The notes under the pieces: model-generated
Databases searched by the model: none
Seen by the model: the letters and a program-made list of their open reading frames with translations, nothing else
Told to the model about the DNA's origin: nothing
Translations under genes and position numbers: made by a program
Part shown: piece after piece, positions 34,192 through 41,752 of the stretch
Layout: each line of letters starts with the position of its first letter
How positions within the stretch are numbered: position 1 is the first letter of the stretch
NCBI RefSeq assembly: GCF_002208115.1
Contig: NZ_CP020946.1
Coordinates: forward strand, 3,348,001-3,412,000
Length of the DNA: 64,000 nt
Direction of reading: 5' to 3'
DNA from: Bdellovibrio bacteriovorus
GTDB lineage: Bacteria; Bdellovibrionota; Bdellovibrionia; Bdellovibrionales; Bdellovibrionaceae

Positions 34192-35317
34192 TTCTGTTGA
34201 TGAAGTCCGCCACTTCGGCGGACTCATTGATCACGCGCTGGCTGATCGCCACATTCTTCCCGAAATAACCCAAAGCCCGAATCTGCTGGGTATTCCAGAT
34301 CTCGACACTTGTGTTTTTCAGATCATATTTTGGATTGCCGTAAATTTCCTGGCTCCACAGTTTTTCAACCTGTAAATCCGGACGTTTGTTCAACACCCAG
34401 TGAATGGCTGGCTGGGCCACGTGGCAGCTGACGCAGTCCATGTTTTCCGGATTGAAGAATTTGGGATTTTCAATGCGGAAGGCGGCGCGCACTTCCTGAC
34501 GAATGGTGTCCTCGGTGCCCTCCCCCATGCGGATGGATTCTGCCGCCAGATTATTGAAAGTATCATCCCCTTTGGGAATCGGAGAGATCCCGCCACCACT
34601 GAAGTGATCTGCCGGTACCGCCATGTTGATAAAGGACTGGGACAGGCGGTTCAGGCGAGGAATTGGCAAAAGTTCCAGTTTGTTGTTACGCGGTTCAAAA
34701 CCGGCAAAGGCCCACATATCCCCGTTGCCACGCAAAACCATCGCCGTCACACGACTGAAGTTCTCAATACCTGCGTATTTCAAAATGATCTTGTAAAAAT
34801 CCGCCAGCGCCACAGAAGAATCTTTTTCTGCCGCCCATGCCGGATGAACCTGCAAAGGCAGGTACTTGGTGTTCACGGAGTGTTTGGATTTCCAGGCGTC
34901 GATTTCTTTCAGAAGATTCGCAAACTCCCAGTCCTGCAGAACATAGAAGCTGTGCAAAGCCGCATCGACGGTCTGAACTTCGTTCCGACGATTCATTTCA
35001 ATCGGCTGCCACGCCAGGCGGATTTGACGCTGACAGGACTGCGGAGTCGGCAGCGGGAAGCAAGGATCAATTCGCACCGCCATGACACGAAGAGTGCTGT
35101 TCACTTCCGGACGAGTGCGATCAATGGCCAATACCGGCAACTGATTTACCATCGAAACAGGAAGCAAAGCCCCGCCGCGCGCCGGGCTTTCAAGTTTAAG
35201 CAGTCCATCCCCGCCCACGGTTTGGGGCAAAGGCATCAGATAAGTGACATCGTTCAAGTCCCACGCCGCTTGGGCGTGCACAGCCATGCTGGTCAGAAGA
35301 ATCATTAGCAATTTCAT
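34166..35317 (-). CDS. Exported protein with a single CXXCH haem-binding-like motif
   Basis: 383 residues from ATG 35317 with signal peptide MKLLMILLTSMAVHAQA; the longer upstream frame is dismissed. One CVSCH motif (codons 34421-34435) lies in the C-terminal third within NPENMDCVSCHVAQPAIHW, the form used for covalent haem c attachment. The rest has no recognised cytochrome or enzyme domain, so this may be a monohaem c-type protein of unknown role. Its last codons overlap the CglB-like gene on the opposite strand, and AAGGA lies upstream of the start. Confidence 0.72.
   Translation of the reverse strand: MKLLMILLTSMAVHAQAAWDLNDVTYLMPLPQTVGGDGLLKLESPARGGALLPVSMVNQLPVLAIDRTRPEVNSTLRVMAVRIDPCFPLPTPQSCQRQIRLAWQPIEMNRRNEVQTVDAALHSFYVLQDWEFANLLKEIDAWKSKHSVNTKYLPLQVHPAWAAEKDSSVALADFYKIILKYAGIENFSRVTAMVLRGNGDMWAFAGFEPRNNKLELLPIPRLNRLSQSFINMAVPADHFSGGGISPIPKGDDTFNNLAAESIRMGEGTEDTIRQEVRAAFRIENPKFFNPENMDCVSCHVAQPAIHWVLNKRPDLQVEKLWSQEIYGNPKYDLKNTSVEIWNTQQIRALGYFGKNVAISQRVINESAEVADFINRITAPKSEE
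34204..34224. terminator. Hairpin just after the CglB-like gene
   Basis: AGTCCGCC (34204-34211), loop ACTTC and GGCGGACT (34217-34224) form an 8-bp stem starting 13 bases after the plus-strand stop. It lies inside the coding end of the minus-strand gene and lacks a T-run, so it is a possible but weak terminator. Confidence 0.4.
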
Positions 35318-35437
35318 AGGATTGGTTGTTCCTTGGAGATCTCTTTGATTCAACAATAATCGCTCTGGCCGGGGTTGGAAATACCTAAATGAAAACGCGT
35401 TGAAAACGCAAATGATCGCTGACAGCGACGGGAACAA

Positions 35438-35465
35438 AAAACGGCCTCCCGAAGGAAGCCGTTTT
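35438..35465 (-). terminator. Terminator of flagellin gene 1
   Basis: AAAACGGC (35438-35445) pairs with GCCGTTTT (35458-35465), and CCTCC/GGAAG adds further pairing. On the minus strand TTTTTT follows, a good Rho-independent terminator. Confidence 0.85.
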
Positions 35466-35488
35466 CTGGTTTTGGTTGTAATTCAGCC

Positions 35489-36322
35489 TTAGCCCAAAAG
35501 CTTCAAAGCCAATTGTTGTGACTGGTTCGCCTGACCCAGGACTGACACACCCGCCTGCAACAAGATGTTATTTCTTGTCATCTCGGAGGTTTCTGCCGCC
35601 ACGTCAGTGTCTCTGATTCGGGAATTCGCAGCTGACAAGTTTTCATCAGCGATCAACAAGTTATTCGATGTTGATTGCAGACGATTTTGTAGCGCACCGA
35701 AGTTCGCGCGAATCGCGTTCACCGATGTCAAAGCGGAATCGATAGTACCCAGGCTCAATTGAGCACTTTCCTTGGTCCCCACATTCTCTGCCGTCAATCC
35801 CAGGGCATCGATGGAGGCGTTGGCCGCGCCAGCATTGAAGCTGATACGGTCACGGAAAGCGTCGTTGTTTACGCCGACCTGGATGTCAATCATCCCACCA
35901 GTACCGTTGAGCAGTTCGTAACCGTTGAAGACCGTGGATTCAGTAATACGCTGGATCTCGGATTTCAGCTGTTGATACTCAACGTCCAAAAACTTTCTTT
36001 CTGTTTCACCAATTGTGTCAGAGGAAGCCTGTACACCCAATTCTCTCAAACGAATGAGCATATTGGATACTTCATTCAAGCTGCCTTCCGCGACCTGCAC
36101 AAGGGAAATACCGTCGTTGGCATTTCGGTTGGCCTGTCTTAAACCCCGGATTTGTCCTTTGAGGTTTTCGCTGATCGCAAGACCTGCAGCATCATCAGCA
36201 GCCTGATTGATTCTCATTCCAGAAGCCAATCTTGCCATTGATCTGTTTGCGTTGATGTTAGTCATGTACAGATTTTTTTGTGCATTCAACGCTGCCACAT
36301 TGGTACCGATTCTTAATCCCAT
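35489..36322 (-). CDS. fliC: Flagellin
   Basis: 277 residues with conserved flagellin ends. The N-terminal half has MGLRIGTNVAALNAQ, LASGMRINQAADDAAGLAISE and NANDGISLVQVAEG; the C-terminal half has FGALQNRLQSTSNN and NSRIRDTDVAAETSEMTRNNILLQAG. The variable central domain is nearly absent, giving a short protein typical of Bdellovibrio flagellins. It polymerises into the filament after export through the flagellar type III system. CGGAGG lies six bases before the ATG. A second flagellin gene lies about 460 bases upstream in the same direction. The leader carries a mini-ORF and a GGA-loop hairpin. Confidence 0.97.
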   Translation of the reverse strand: MGLRIGTNVAALNAQKNLYMTNINANRSMARLASGMRINQAADDAAGLAISENLKGQIRGLRQANRNANDGISLVQVAEGSLNEVSNMLIRLRELGVQASSDTIGETERKFLDVEYQQLKSEIQRITESTVFNGYELLNGTGGMIDIQVGVNNDAFRDRISFNAGAANASIDALGLTAENVGTKESAQLSLGTIDSALTSVNAIRANFGALQNRLQSTSNNLLIADENLSAANSRIRDTDVAAETSEMTRNNILLQAGVSVLGQANQSQQLALKLLG

Positions 36323-36323
36323 T

Positions 36324-36341
36324 CTATCCTCCGTGCTTCAT
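36324..36341 (-). CDS. Five-codon leader ORF of flagellin gene 1
   Basis: On the minus strand ATG AAG CAC GGA GGA TAG encodes MKHGG. It has its own strong Shine-Dalgarno (CACGGAGG, about six bases upstream). Its last two codons form the Shine-Dalgarno of fliC, and its stop ends one base before the fliC ATG. This arrangement can couple or gate flagellin translation. Too short to prove by composition. Confidence 0.45.
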   Translation of the reverse strand: MKHGG

Positions 36342-36362
36342 AGTTCTTCCTCCGTGAAAGTT

Positions 36363-36377
36363 TGCCATCCATTGGCA
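36363..36377 (-). promoter_or_regulatory. Leader hairpin exposing an ANGGA loop, flagellin gene 1
   Basis: On the minus strand TGCCA, loop ATGGA and TGGCA form a 5-bp hairpin about 40 bases before the fliC start. ATGGA in a loop is the CsrA/RsmA recognition form. Two ACGGAGG copies follow, one of them the fliC Shine-Dalgarno. Confidence 0.45.
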
Positions 36378-36648
36378 TAAGGCGCGATCCGTGCACCTGT
36401 AAAATTAATATTCGGAACTTGCGATACAGTTCCCTGCTTAACTTTTCGGAAAAATAATGCAACTGCTCGAGTCCAGTTTTTGTCTTTTCTTTTTTATTTT
36501 TTGCTGAGGAAAAACTTTTTGAAAATTCGGTCGCTGCGAAGAAAAATGCAGCATGCAAAATCGGCGGATAAAGTCACTCGAAAGAGAGCTTTATCAAAAG
36601 GCAGAATCCTGTTTCACACATCCATCCCCGCCAGTCACAGTTTGACTG

Positions 36649-36679
36649 AAAAAATGAGGCCGCCGTGAAAGACGGCCTC
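36649..36679 (-). terminator. Terminator of flagellin gene 2
   Basis: GAGGCCG (36656-36662) and CGGCCTC (36673-36679) pair. On the minus strand the hairpin is followed by ATTTTTTC, a good U-tract. Confidence 0.85.
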
Positions 36680-36743
36680 GTCGCAGGAAACAGATCAAAT
36701 TGTCAGCTCGTTTTACAGAGCTCGGGTCGTTACACTTGAGGGT

Positions 36744-36763
36744 GATCTTGATCAGTCAAGATC
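36744..36763. repeat. Perfect inverted repeat in the 3' UTR of flagellin gene 2
   Basis: GATCTTGA (36744-36751), TCAG, TCAAGATC (36756-36763). It lies between the flagellin stop and its terminator, so it will be an RNA hairpin in the transcript; a role in mRNA stability is possible. Confidence 0.6.
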
Positions 36764-36785
36764 GGGAACCTAGGTCACTCCAGGA

Positions 36786-37634
36786 TTAACCCTGGAATGA
36801 CTTGTTCAAGAGTCCAAGTGCTACGTTAGCTTGGGAATTCGCTTGTGCTAGGACGGAAGTACCGGCTTGCAACAAGATGTTGTTCTTGGTCATTTCAGAT
36901 GTCTCTTCAGCTACATCCACATCTCTGATACGAGAGTTAGCGGCTGACATGTTCTCTACAGACACTTGAATGTTTGAAACTGTAGATTGAAGACGATTCT
37001 GGATCGCACCGAAGTCTGCACGCATTGCGGAGACACTGACGATCGCCTGGTCAATCGCCGCCAAAGCGTTCTGTGCAGAAGCTTTGTCAGAAACTGAAGT
37101 CAGGTTCACACCCAAAGCTGCAGAGTTTGCATCGGCTTTGGAAGCGTCGAAAGAGATACGGTCGATTTCAGGATTATTTCTGGTACCAACTTGGAAGTCC
37201 AGGATGGATCCCACACCCGCCAGCAACTGAGTTCCGTTGAACTCTGTACCTTCGGAGATACGGTCGATCTCGGAAACCAGCTGATCGTATTCCACGTTCA
37301 GGAACTGTCTTTCTACAGGACCGATAGTATCGGAAGCTGCTTGTACGGACAATTCTCTCAGACGGATCAAGATCGAAGAGATCTCGTTCATGGAACCCTC
37401 GGCCACTTGAACCAGAGAGATACCGTCTTGAGCGTTTCGGGATGCTTGTTTTAGACCGCGAATCTGAGCTTTCAAATTCTCAGAGATCGCTAGGCCGGCG
37501 GCATCATCACCAGCTCTGTTGATGCGGAATCCTGAAGCGAGCTTTTCCATGCTCTTATCAAGACCGATCTTCGTCCCCCAGAGAACTCTCTGAGCATTCA
37601 ACGAAGCACTGTTCGTATTAATTCTGAGACCCAT
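36786..37634 (-). CDS. fliC: Flagellin
   Basis: 282 residues, paralogous to the neighbouring flagellin: MGLRINTNSASLNAQ, LASGFRINRAGDDAAGLAISE, NAQDGISLVQVAEGSMNEIS at the N-terminus and FGAIQNRLQSTVSN, NSRIRDVDVAEETSEMTKNNILLQAGTSVLAQAN at the C-terminus. The central variable region is again very short. GGAGGAGG stands just before the ATG. Terminator, 3' palindrome and a long 5' leader hairpin indicate a separately transcribed unit. The two flagellins probably occupy different parts of the filament, as in other multi-flagellin bacteria; that is inference. Confidence 0.97.
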   Translation of the reverse strand: MGLRINTNSASLNAQRVLWGTKIGLDKSMEKLASGFRINRAGDDAAGLAISENLKAQIRGLKQASRNAQDGISLVQVAEGSMNEISSILIRLRELSVQAASDTIGPVERQFLNVEYDQLVSEIDRISEGTEFNGTQLLAGVGSILDFQVGTRNNPEIDRISFDASKADANSAALGVNLTSVSDKASAQNALAAIDQAIVSVSAMRADFGAIQNRLQSTVSNIQVSVENMSAANSRIRDVDVAEETSEMTKNNILLQAGTSVLAQANSQANVALGLLNKSFQG

Positions 37635-37656
37635 GTTTCCTCCTCCTTGAAGATTT

Positions 37657-37681
37657 CTGAGTTTCTATCCTTGAAACTCAG
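37657..37681 (-). promoter_or_regulatory. Leader hairpin with AAGGATA loop, flagellin gene 2
   Basis: On the minus strand CTGAGTTTC, loop AAGGATA and GAAACTCAG form a perfect 9-bp stem 23 bases before the flagellin ATG. The loop contains A-A-GGA, the CsrA/RsmA consensus. The Shine-Dalgarno AAGGAGGAGGA provides a second GGA site, the same two-site layout as the CsrA-regulated hag leader of Bacillus. Confidence 0.6.
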
Positions 37682-38029
37682 TGCACCTACCGTGGTGCCC
37701 TTGGGCGGTTCATTTGCTTACCTTACTCATCGGAGTCCCCAGGAATTCCTAAAGTGATACGTCTCATTTTTTTACATTTCTGGACCGAGGGCTTGTATCA
37801 GGGACCCTCGCCCCGCCAGCCAAAATCAAGGCTAAATAGCTATTATCAATGAAGTTTTTTCAAACCACTTCGCCGCAGCCTGTAGAGGCAAAAACCCTGT
37901 ATCTAGCCCTTGGTCCTGTATCAAACAGGCATATCTAGGCAAGCGCAAAGACCTCCTTTATCTATAGATGAAGCTGTTTGACAGCCCCCATGAAGGACAG
38001 CTAATTGAGATTCACTGCTAGGAGACCCC
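37682..38029. other. Intergenic region between flagellin 2 and the HD gene
   Basis: About 350 bases between divergent genes must contain both promoters. I see TTGACA at 37978-37983 without a good -10, and CCGATGAG on the minus strand resembling half of a sigma-28 box. TGTATC occurs three times (near 37795, 37899 and 37917), two of them within CCTGTATC. No gene or strong RNA structure is visible. Confidence 0.45.
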
Positions 38030-39346
38030 ATGGAAATTCGCGATCCCGTTCACGGCTCTATTTACTACTCTGAACAGGAAGTCGCCGTGCTTGATACGGC
38101 AGAATATCAGCGCCTGAGAGCAATCAAACAGCTTGGTTATGCCGAGTTCAGCTTCCCGGGTGCGACTCACAACCGCTACATTCACTCTGTCGGCGTGGGC
38201 CATCTTGCCGGTGAAACATTCGATGCGATTTTCCGCGTTTATCCGTTCTCAAAACCCTCAGTCAAAACCCGCTTCCGTCAGGTGTTGCGCCTGGGGGCTT
38301 TGCTTCACGATGTGGGCCACGGTCCCCTGAGCCACACCACAGAGCAAGTGATGCCGCATTTGTCAGAGCTGAAGATTCAGCTTTACAAAGAACAAGAACA
38401 ATACGGCGAAGAGGCGCACACAGTGATGAATCACAACCGTCGCGCCAATCACGAAGACTATACAATTAAATACGTCACGGATTCTGCGATCTCCGAAACC
38501 CTGCGCACGAACTTCCCCGACATTCAGCCGATCCACGTGGCGTGCCTGATCGACAAGGCCCTGCACTGCCCGGATGATTTCTTTGTCGACAATGGCGTCG
38601 ACTTCCGCCCGATCCTGTCCCAACTGGTTTCCAGCGAGCTGGATGTGGACCGCATGGACTATCTTGAGCGTGACAGTTATTTCTGCGGAACGAACTACGG
38701 AAAAATCGATCTGTCCTGGCTGATTCAGAACATGACCTTCCACCGTCGTGAAAACAAAATGTATCTGGGACTGAATCGCCGTGCGCTTTATTCCTTCGAT
38801 GACTTCCTGATTTCCCGTCACCACATGCACTTGATGGTTTATTGCCATCACAAGAGCATCATCTATGAGGAAATGCTGAACCGTTATCTGACTTCGCCGG
38901 ATTGCACCTTCGTGCTGCCGGGGGATATTAACGAATACACCAAGTACAACGACTATCGCCTGCACGAGCATCTGTCCGGCGCCAACAACCCGTGGGCACA
39001 AAGAATCGCGCAAAGAAAACCGTTCAAGGTTCTGATTGAGCAGCACAACACGGCGGAATCTGAAAGCCCGGAAGCCATCAAAAAAGCCCTGGAAGCTGAC
39101 GGTATTGAAGTGATCCGCACCAGTTCCAAGGCGCGTCTGTCGAAGTATCACACGGCTTCCCCGGAAGAGCGTGCACTACAGATTTATGTGGTGGACCAGT
39201 ATGACCGCTGGGCGCAGCCGTCCCCGATCAATCAGACGACAGAGATCTTCCAGCGCTACGAAGGCGCTCGTATCATCGACCGTATCTATGTAGCTCCGGA
39301 AAATCTAAGACAGGCAGAACTGATTCTGAAAAGCCTGAAACTGTAA
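38030..39346 (+). CDS. HD-domain phosphohydrolase (dNTPase/SAMHD1-like)
   Basis: 438 residues. Metal ligands of the HD fold are clear: H52 (HNRYIHSVG), H93-D94 (LLHDVGHGPLSH) and the late Asp in SSELDVDRMDYLERDSYFCG. The start MEIRDPVHGSIYYSEQEVAVLDTAEYQRLRAIKQLG is characteristic of dGTPase/SAMHD1-related proteins (YwfO-like). It probably removes triphosphate from dNTPs or acts on a similar nucleotide; substrate not determined. AGGAGACC precedes the ATG. It stands alone, divergent from flagellin 2. Confidence 0.9.
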   Translation: MEIRDPVHGSIYYSEQEVAVLDTAEYQRLRAIKQLGYAEFSFPGATHNRYIHSVGVGHLAGETFDAIFRVYPFSKPSVKTRFRQVLRLGALLHDVGHGPLSHTTEQVMPHLSELKIQLYKEQEQYGEEAHTVMNHNRRANHEDYTIKYVTDSAISETLRTNFPDIQPIHVACLIDKALHCPDDFFVDNGVDFRPILSQLVSSELDVDRMDYLERDSYFCGTNYGKIDLSWLIQNMTFHRRENKMYLGLNRRALYSFDDFLISRHHMHLMVYCHHKSIIYEEMLNRYLTSPDCTFVLPGDINEYTKYNDYRLHEHLSGANNPWAQRIAQRKPFKVLIEQHNTAESESPEAIKKALEADGIEVIRTSSKARLSKYHTASPEERALQIYVVDQYDRWAQPSPINQTTEIFQRYEGARIIDRIYVAPENLRQAELILKSLKL

Positions 39347-39365
39347 GCGGCCCGTTGAAGGCCGC
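39347..39365. terminator. Weak hairpin between convergent genes
   Basis: GCGGCC (39347-39352) and GGCCGC (39360-39365) pair across seven bases, between the HD gene and the minus-strand tail-anchored protein gene. No T-run on either side. Confidence 0.4.
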
Positions 39366-39371
39366 CTGCTT

Positions 39372-39749
39372 CTAGCTTCGGAAAGAAAAGAACATCTTTA
39401 AAAGGATGATGGTGACAAAGGCCAGACCCAACAGCTTGGGGAAGGCCTTTTTCCATTTTGAGGGGAACTTGCGGATAAGTTTCACCACTTCAAAAGGCCC
39501 GACATCAGTGACCGGAAGATGCCCTAGCATTTCGGGAACCGACCCCATGTAAACCACATAATCCACACCGTTTCTTTGGCAGGCGAACAGATAAGCCGGG
39601 CCGCGCTTGTAGATGGCTTTTACTTCGGAAAGATCCAGCTCCAGAGGAGCCTTATTCCAATAGTCCTTCAGCGTGTAGTGCGGGATGAAATCCCACCACT
39701 GAAACATCGGAGAATGAGGGGTGATTGTGATTTTACCGGTTGCCTGCAT
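39372..39749 (-). CDS. Small tail-anchored membrane protein, unknown function
   Basis: 125 residues. A soluble N-terminal domain (about 1-100; MFQWWDFIPHYTLKDYWNKAPLELDLSEVKAIYKRG) is followed by a basic stretch and a C-terminal membrane helix (LLGLAFVTIILLKMFF). This topology suggests a cytoplasmic domain tethered to the inner membrane. I recognise no family. It lies eight bases downstream of the SDR-like gene and is probably co-transcribed with it. Confidence 0.68.
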   Translation of the reverse strand: MQATGKITITPHSPMFQWWDFIPHYTLKDYWNKAPLELDLSEVKAIYKRGPAYLFACQRNGVDYVVYMGSVPEMLGHLPVTDVGPFEVVKLIRKFPSKWKKAFPKLLGLAFVTIILLKMFFSFRS

Positions 39750-39757
39750 TTTTAAAC

Positions 39758-40510
39758 CTAACTTAAAGAGATAACCTGACCGTTCACCGCCGCACCAAAC
39801 TGGCTGACCAGATAGGTCACGGTGTTGGTGACTTTCTCTGGTTCCGTGATGCGCAGGTGCGGTTCCTTCACCTTTAAAGTTTCAACCGCTTCTTTGATGG
39901 ATTTGGCTTCCGGGTGCATGGCCAGAATGAATTCTTCGGTCAAACCCAGCTTCAGCACATTCACGGTGATATTGTGTTCAGCCACTTGCTTGGAAAGGCT
40001 TTGCGCAAACGGGACCAGCGCCCCACGAGAACCCGCAAGAATTGGGTCCGGATATATTTCATTCAGAAGATAAAGAATACGCCCGCGCTTACGGTTTTTC
40101 AGGAAGTTTAGCACCGCGTGGGTCAGCATCACCGAAGATTTGAAGTTATGCTGGATTTCATCATCCAGATAATCAATGCTGTCACCGATTTTATAACGAT
40201 TGGGTTTGTTGTAGGCCTGGGCATCGATGAACAGATCCACACTGCCAAACGAGTGAGCTGCCGAGCCCACCGCGTCTTTGATGTCATCCGCAGTCTTCAT
40301 CGGGGACTTGATTCCCAGCGCACGACCGAACTTGGGATTGATTTCACGGGCATCATTGATCTGATTGCAAAAACGCTGACTGGCACTGTTGTCAAAATCC
40401 AGCAAGACGCAGTCAGAACCCATTTGGGTTAAACCCATCACCAGACTTTGAACGGTTGAATTAAAAGGTCCAACAATAAGCGCCGTTCGTTCTCTCAAAT
40501 TAAATTCCAT
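39758..40510 (-). CDS. SDR-like protein with altered catalytic residues
   Basis: 250 residues with the overall short-chain dehydrogenase layout: TALIVGPFNSTVQSLVMGL at the start, LLDFDNS at the second strand, DLFIDAQAYNK in the NAG position and ITVNVLKLGLTEEF near the end. The key motifs are changed. The glycine-rich nucleotide loop lacks TGxxxGxG, and the YxxxK site aligns with LAGSR (DPILAGSRGALVPFAQSL), losing both Tyr and Lys. It may bind a ligand without classical oxidoreductase activity. It lies downstream of the thiolase gene, in which fatty-acid or polyester pathways often include a genuine reductase. Confidence 0.75.
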   Translation of the reverse strand: MEFNLRERTALIVGPFNSTVQSLVMGLTQMGSDCVLLDFDNSASQRFCNQINDAREINPKFGRALGIKSPMKTADDIKDAVGSAAHSFGSVDLFIDAQAYNKPNRYKIGDSIDYLDDEIQHNFKSSVMLTHAVLNFLKNRKRGRILYLLNEIYPDPILAGSRGALVPFAQSLSKQVAEHNITVNVLKLGLTEEFILAMHPEAKSIKEAVETLKVKEPHLRITEPEKVTNTVTYLVSQFGAAVNGQVISLS

Positions 40511-40522
40511 GAGTCCCTGTTC

Positions 40523-40552
40523 CAGAGGCCGCAGTCCTTGGCGGCCCCTCTG
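40523..40552 (-). terminator. Hairpin between the thiolase and SDR-like genes
   Basis: CAGAGGCCGC (40523-40532) pairs with GCGGCCCCTCTG (40541-40552) with a two-base bulge. No U-tract is present, so it could reduce rather than stop transcription into the SDR-like gene. Confidence 0.35.
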
Positions 40553-41734
40553 TTAGATTCTTTCGATGATGATCGCAATACCCTGACCGCCGCCAATACA
40601 AGCAGAGCCCAGCGCATACTTGGCGTTACGGCGATGAAGCTCGTAAACCAAGTGATTCATGATGCGGGTACCGGAAGCGCCCAAAGGGTGACCGACAGCA
40701 ATCGCACCACCATTGACGTTGGTTTTTGCCGGATCCAGCTTCAGTTCCTTTTCCACCGCCAGATACTGGGCCGCAAAAGCTTCATTCACTTCCACCAGAT
40801 CCATTTGATCCAGAGTCAGTCCGGCTTTTTGCAAAGCCAGTCTTGCTGCGCCCGCAGGACCAATACCCATGATTGTCGGGTCACAACCAACGGAAGCGTA
40901 ACTCACGATACGCGCCATTGGTTTCATACCCAGTTCTTTGGCTTTGGATTCGCTCATCAACAAAGAACAAGCCGCCCCGTCAACAATTCCAGACGCCGCC
41001 GCCGCTGTCACAATCCCGTCTTTTTTGAAGACAGGCTTTAGCGTTGCCAATTTTTCCAAAGTGGAATCCGGTTTAGGATGCTCGTCTTTTTCAATAACCA
41101 CAGTGCCCTTACGGCCTTCAACTGTGACCGGACAGATTTCCTGTTTCATGAAACCTTTTTCGACCGCGGCATGGAAGCGCTGCTGGGACTGGATGGAATA
41201 CTTGTCAGATTCTTCGCGGGTGATACCGTATTTCACCGCCAGATTTTCGGCGGTGATCGCCATTGGCATCTTTGCGTAAGCGTCAGTCAATGCAGAGGTC
41301 ATTAGATCTTCCAGTTCGAAGTTCCCCATGCGCATGCCATCAAAGCGGACTTTGCGGGCCACATAAGGAATCTGGGACATTTGCTCGACACCACCGGCAA
41401 GAACCGCTGTGGCTTCCCCACACTGGATCATCTGCACCGCATTCACCCAGGACTGGAAACCACTGCCACACAGACGGTTGACCGCAAAGGCGCCCACTGC
41501 GACCGGCACGCCGGTTTTCAAACCAATGTGTCTTGGAAGATAAGCTGCATCTGCACCGGACTGAACCACGTTGCCAAAAACCACGTGATCAATCTTGTCT
41601 GCAGATAGACCGGCTTGTTCCAGAGTCGCTTTAGCGGCAGCGACACCCAGATCCGTTGCTGATACATCCTTCAAAGAGCCGCCGAAGGCTCCGAAGGGAG
41701 TTCTTTTTCCAGAGATAAATACGATTTTTTCCAT
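40553..41734 (-). CDS. Thiolase, probable acetyl-CoA acetyltransferase
   Basis: 393 residues, the usual size. The acyl-accepting C89 lies in NRLCGSGFQSW, H349 in AVGHPLGASG and the second Cys C379 in GSACIGGGQG; all three catalytic residues are present. It condenses or cleaves beta-ketoacyl-CoA, most likely acetoacetyl-CoA. Degradative and biosynthetic types are not separable here. The next gene on the strand is an SDR-like protein, but the usual beta-hydroxyacyl-CoA dehydrogenase is not in view. Confidence 0.93.
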   Translation of the reverse strand: MEKIVFISGKRTPFGAFGGSLKDVSATDLGVAAAKATLEQAGLSADKIDHVVFGNVVQSGADAAYLPRHIGLKTGVPVAVGAFAVNRLCGSGFQSWVNAVQMIQCGEATAVLAGGVEQMSQIPYVARKVRFDGMRMGNFELEDLMTSALTDAYAKMPMAITAENLAVKYGITREESDKYSIQSQQRFHAAVEKGFMKQEICPVTVEGRKGTVVIEKDEHPKPDSTLEKLATLKPVFKKDGIVTAAAASGIVDGAACSLLMSESKAKELGMKPMARIVSYASVGCDPTIMGIGPAGAARLALQKAGLTLDQMDLVEVNEAFAAQYLAVEKELKLDPAKTNVNGGAIAVGHPLGASGTRIMNHLVYELHRRNAKYALGSACIGGGQGIAIIIERI

Positions 41735-41752
41735 GTCCTAAGGGTAGGACGC

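Larger units (their letters stand above)
36342..36785. other. Intergenic region between the two flagellin genes
   Basis: About 440 bases hold the flagellin 1 leader (right of 36341), an AT-rich stretch with no convincing promoter boxes, the terminator of flagellin 2 (36656-36679) and a palindrome (36744-36763). I looked for sigma-28 boxes (TAAA-N15-GCCGATAA) and found none good enough to report. Short frames here have no ribosome sites. Confidence 0.55.

Noticed and set aside
36323-36560. Sigma-28 flagellar promoter upstream of flagellin 1
   Set aside because: CCGAAT-like fragments occur, but no TAAA box at the right distance; evidence is too weak to call.
37700-37760. Sigma-28 promoter upstream of flagellin 2
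   Set aside because: TCCGATGA resembles the -10 element, but the matching -35 position is only three of eight bases correct.
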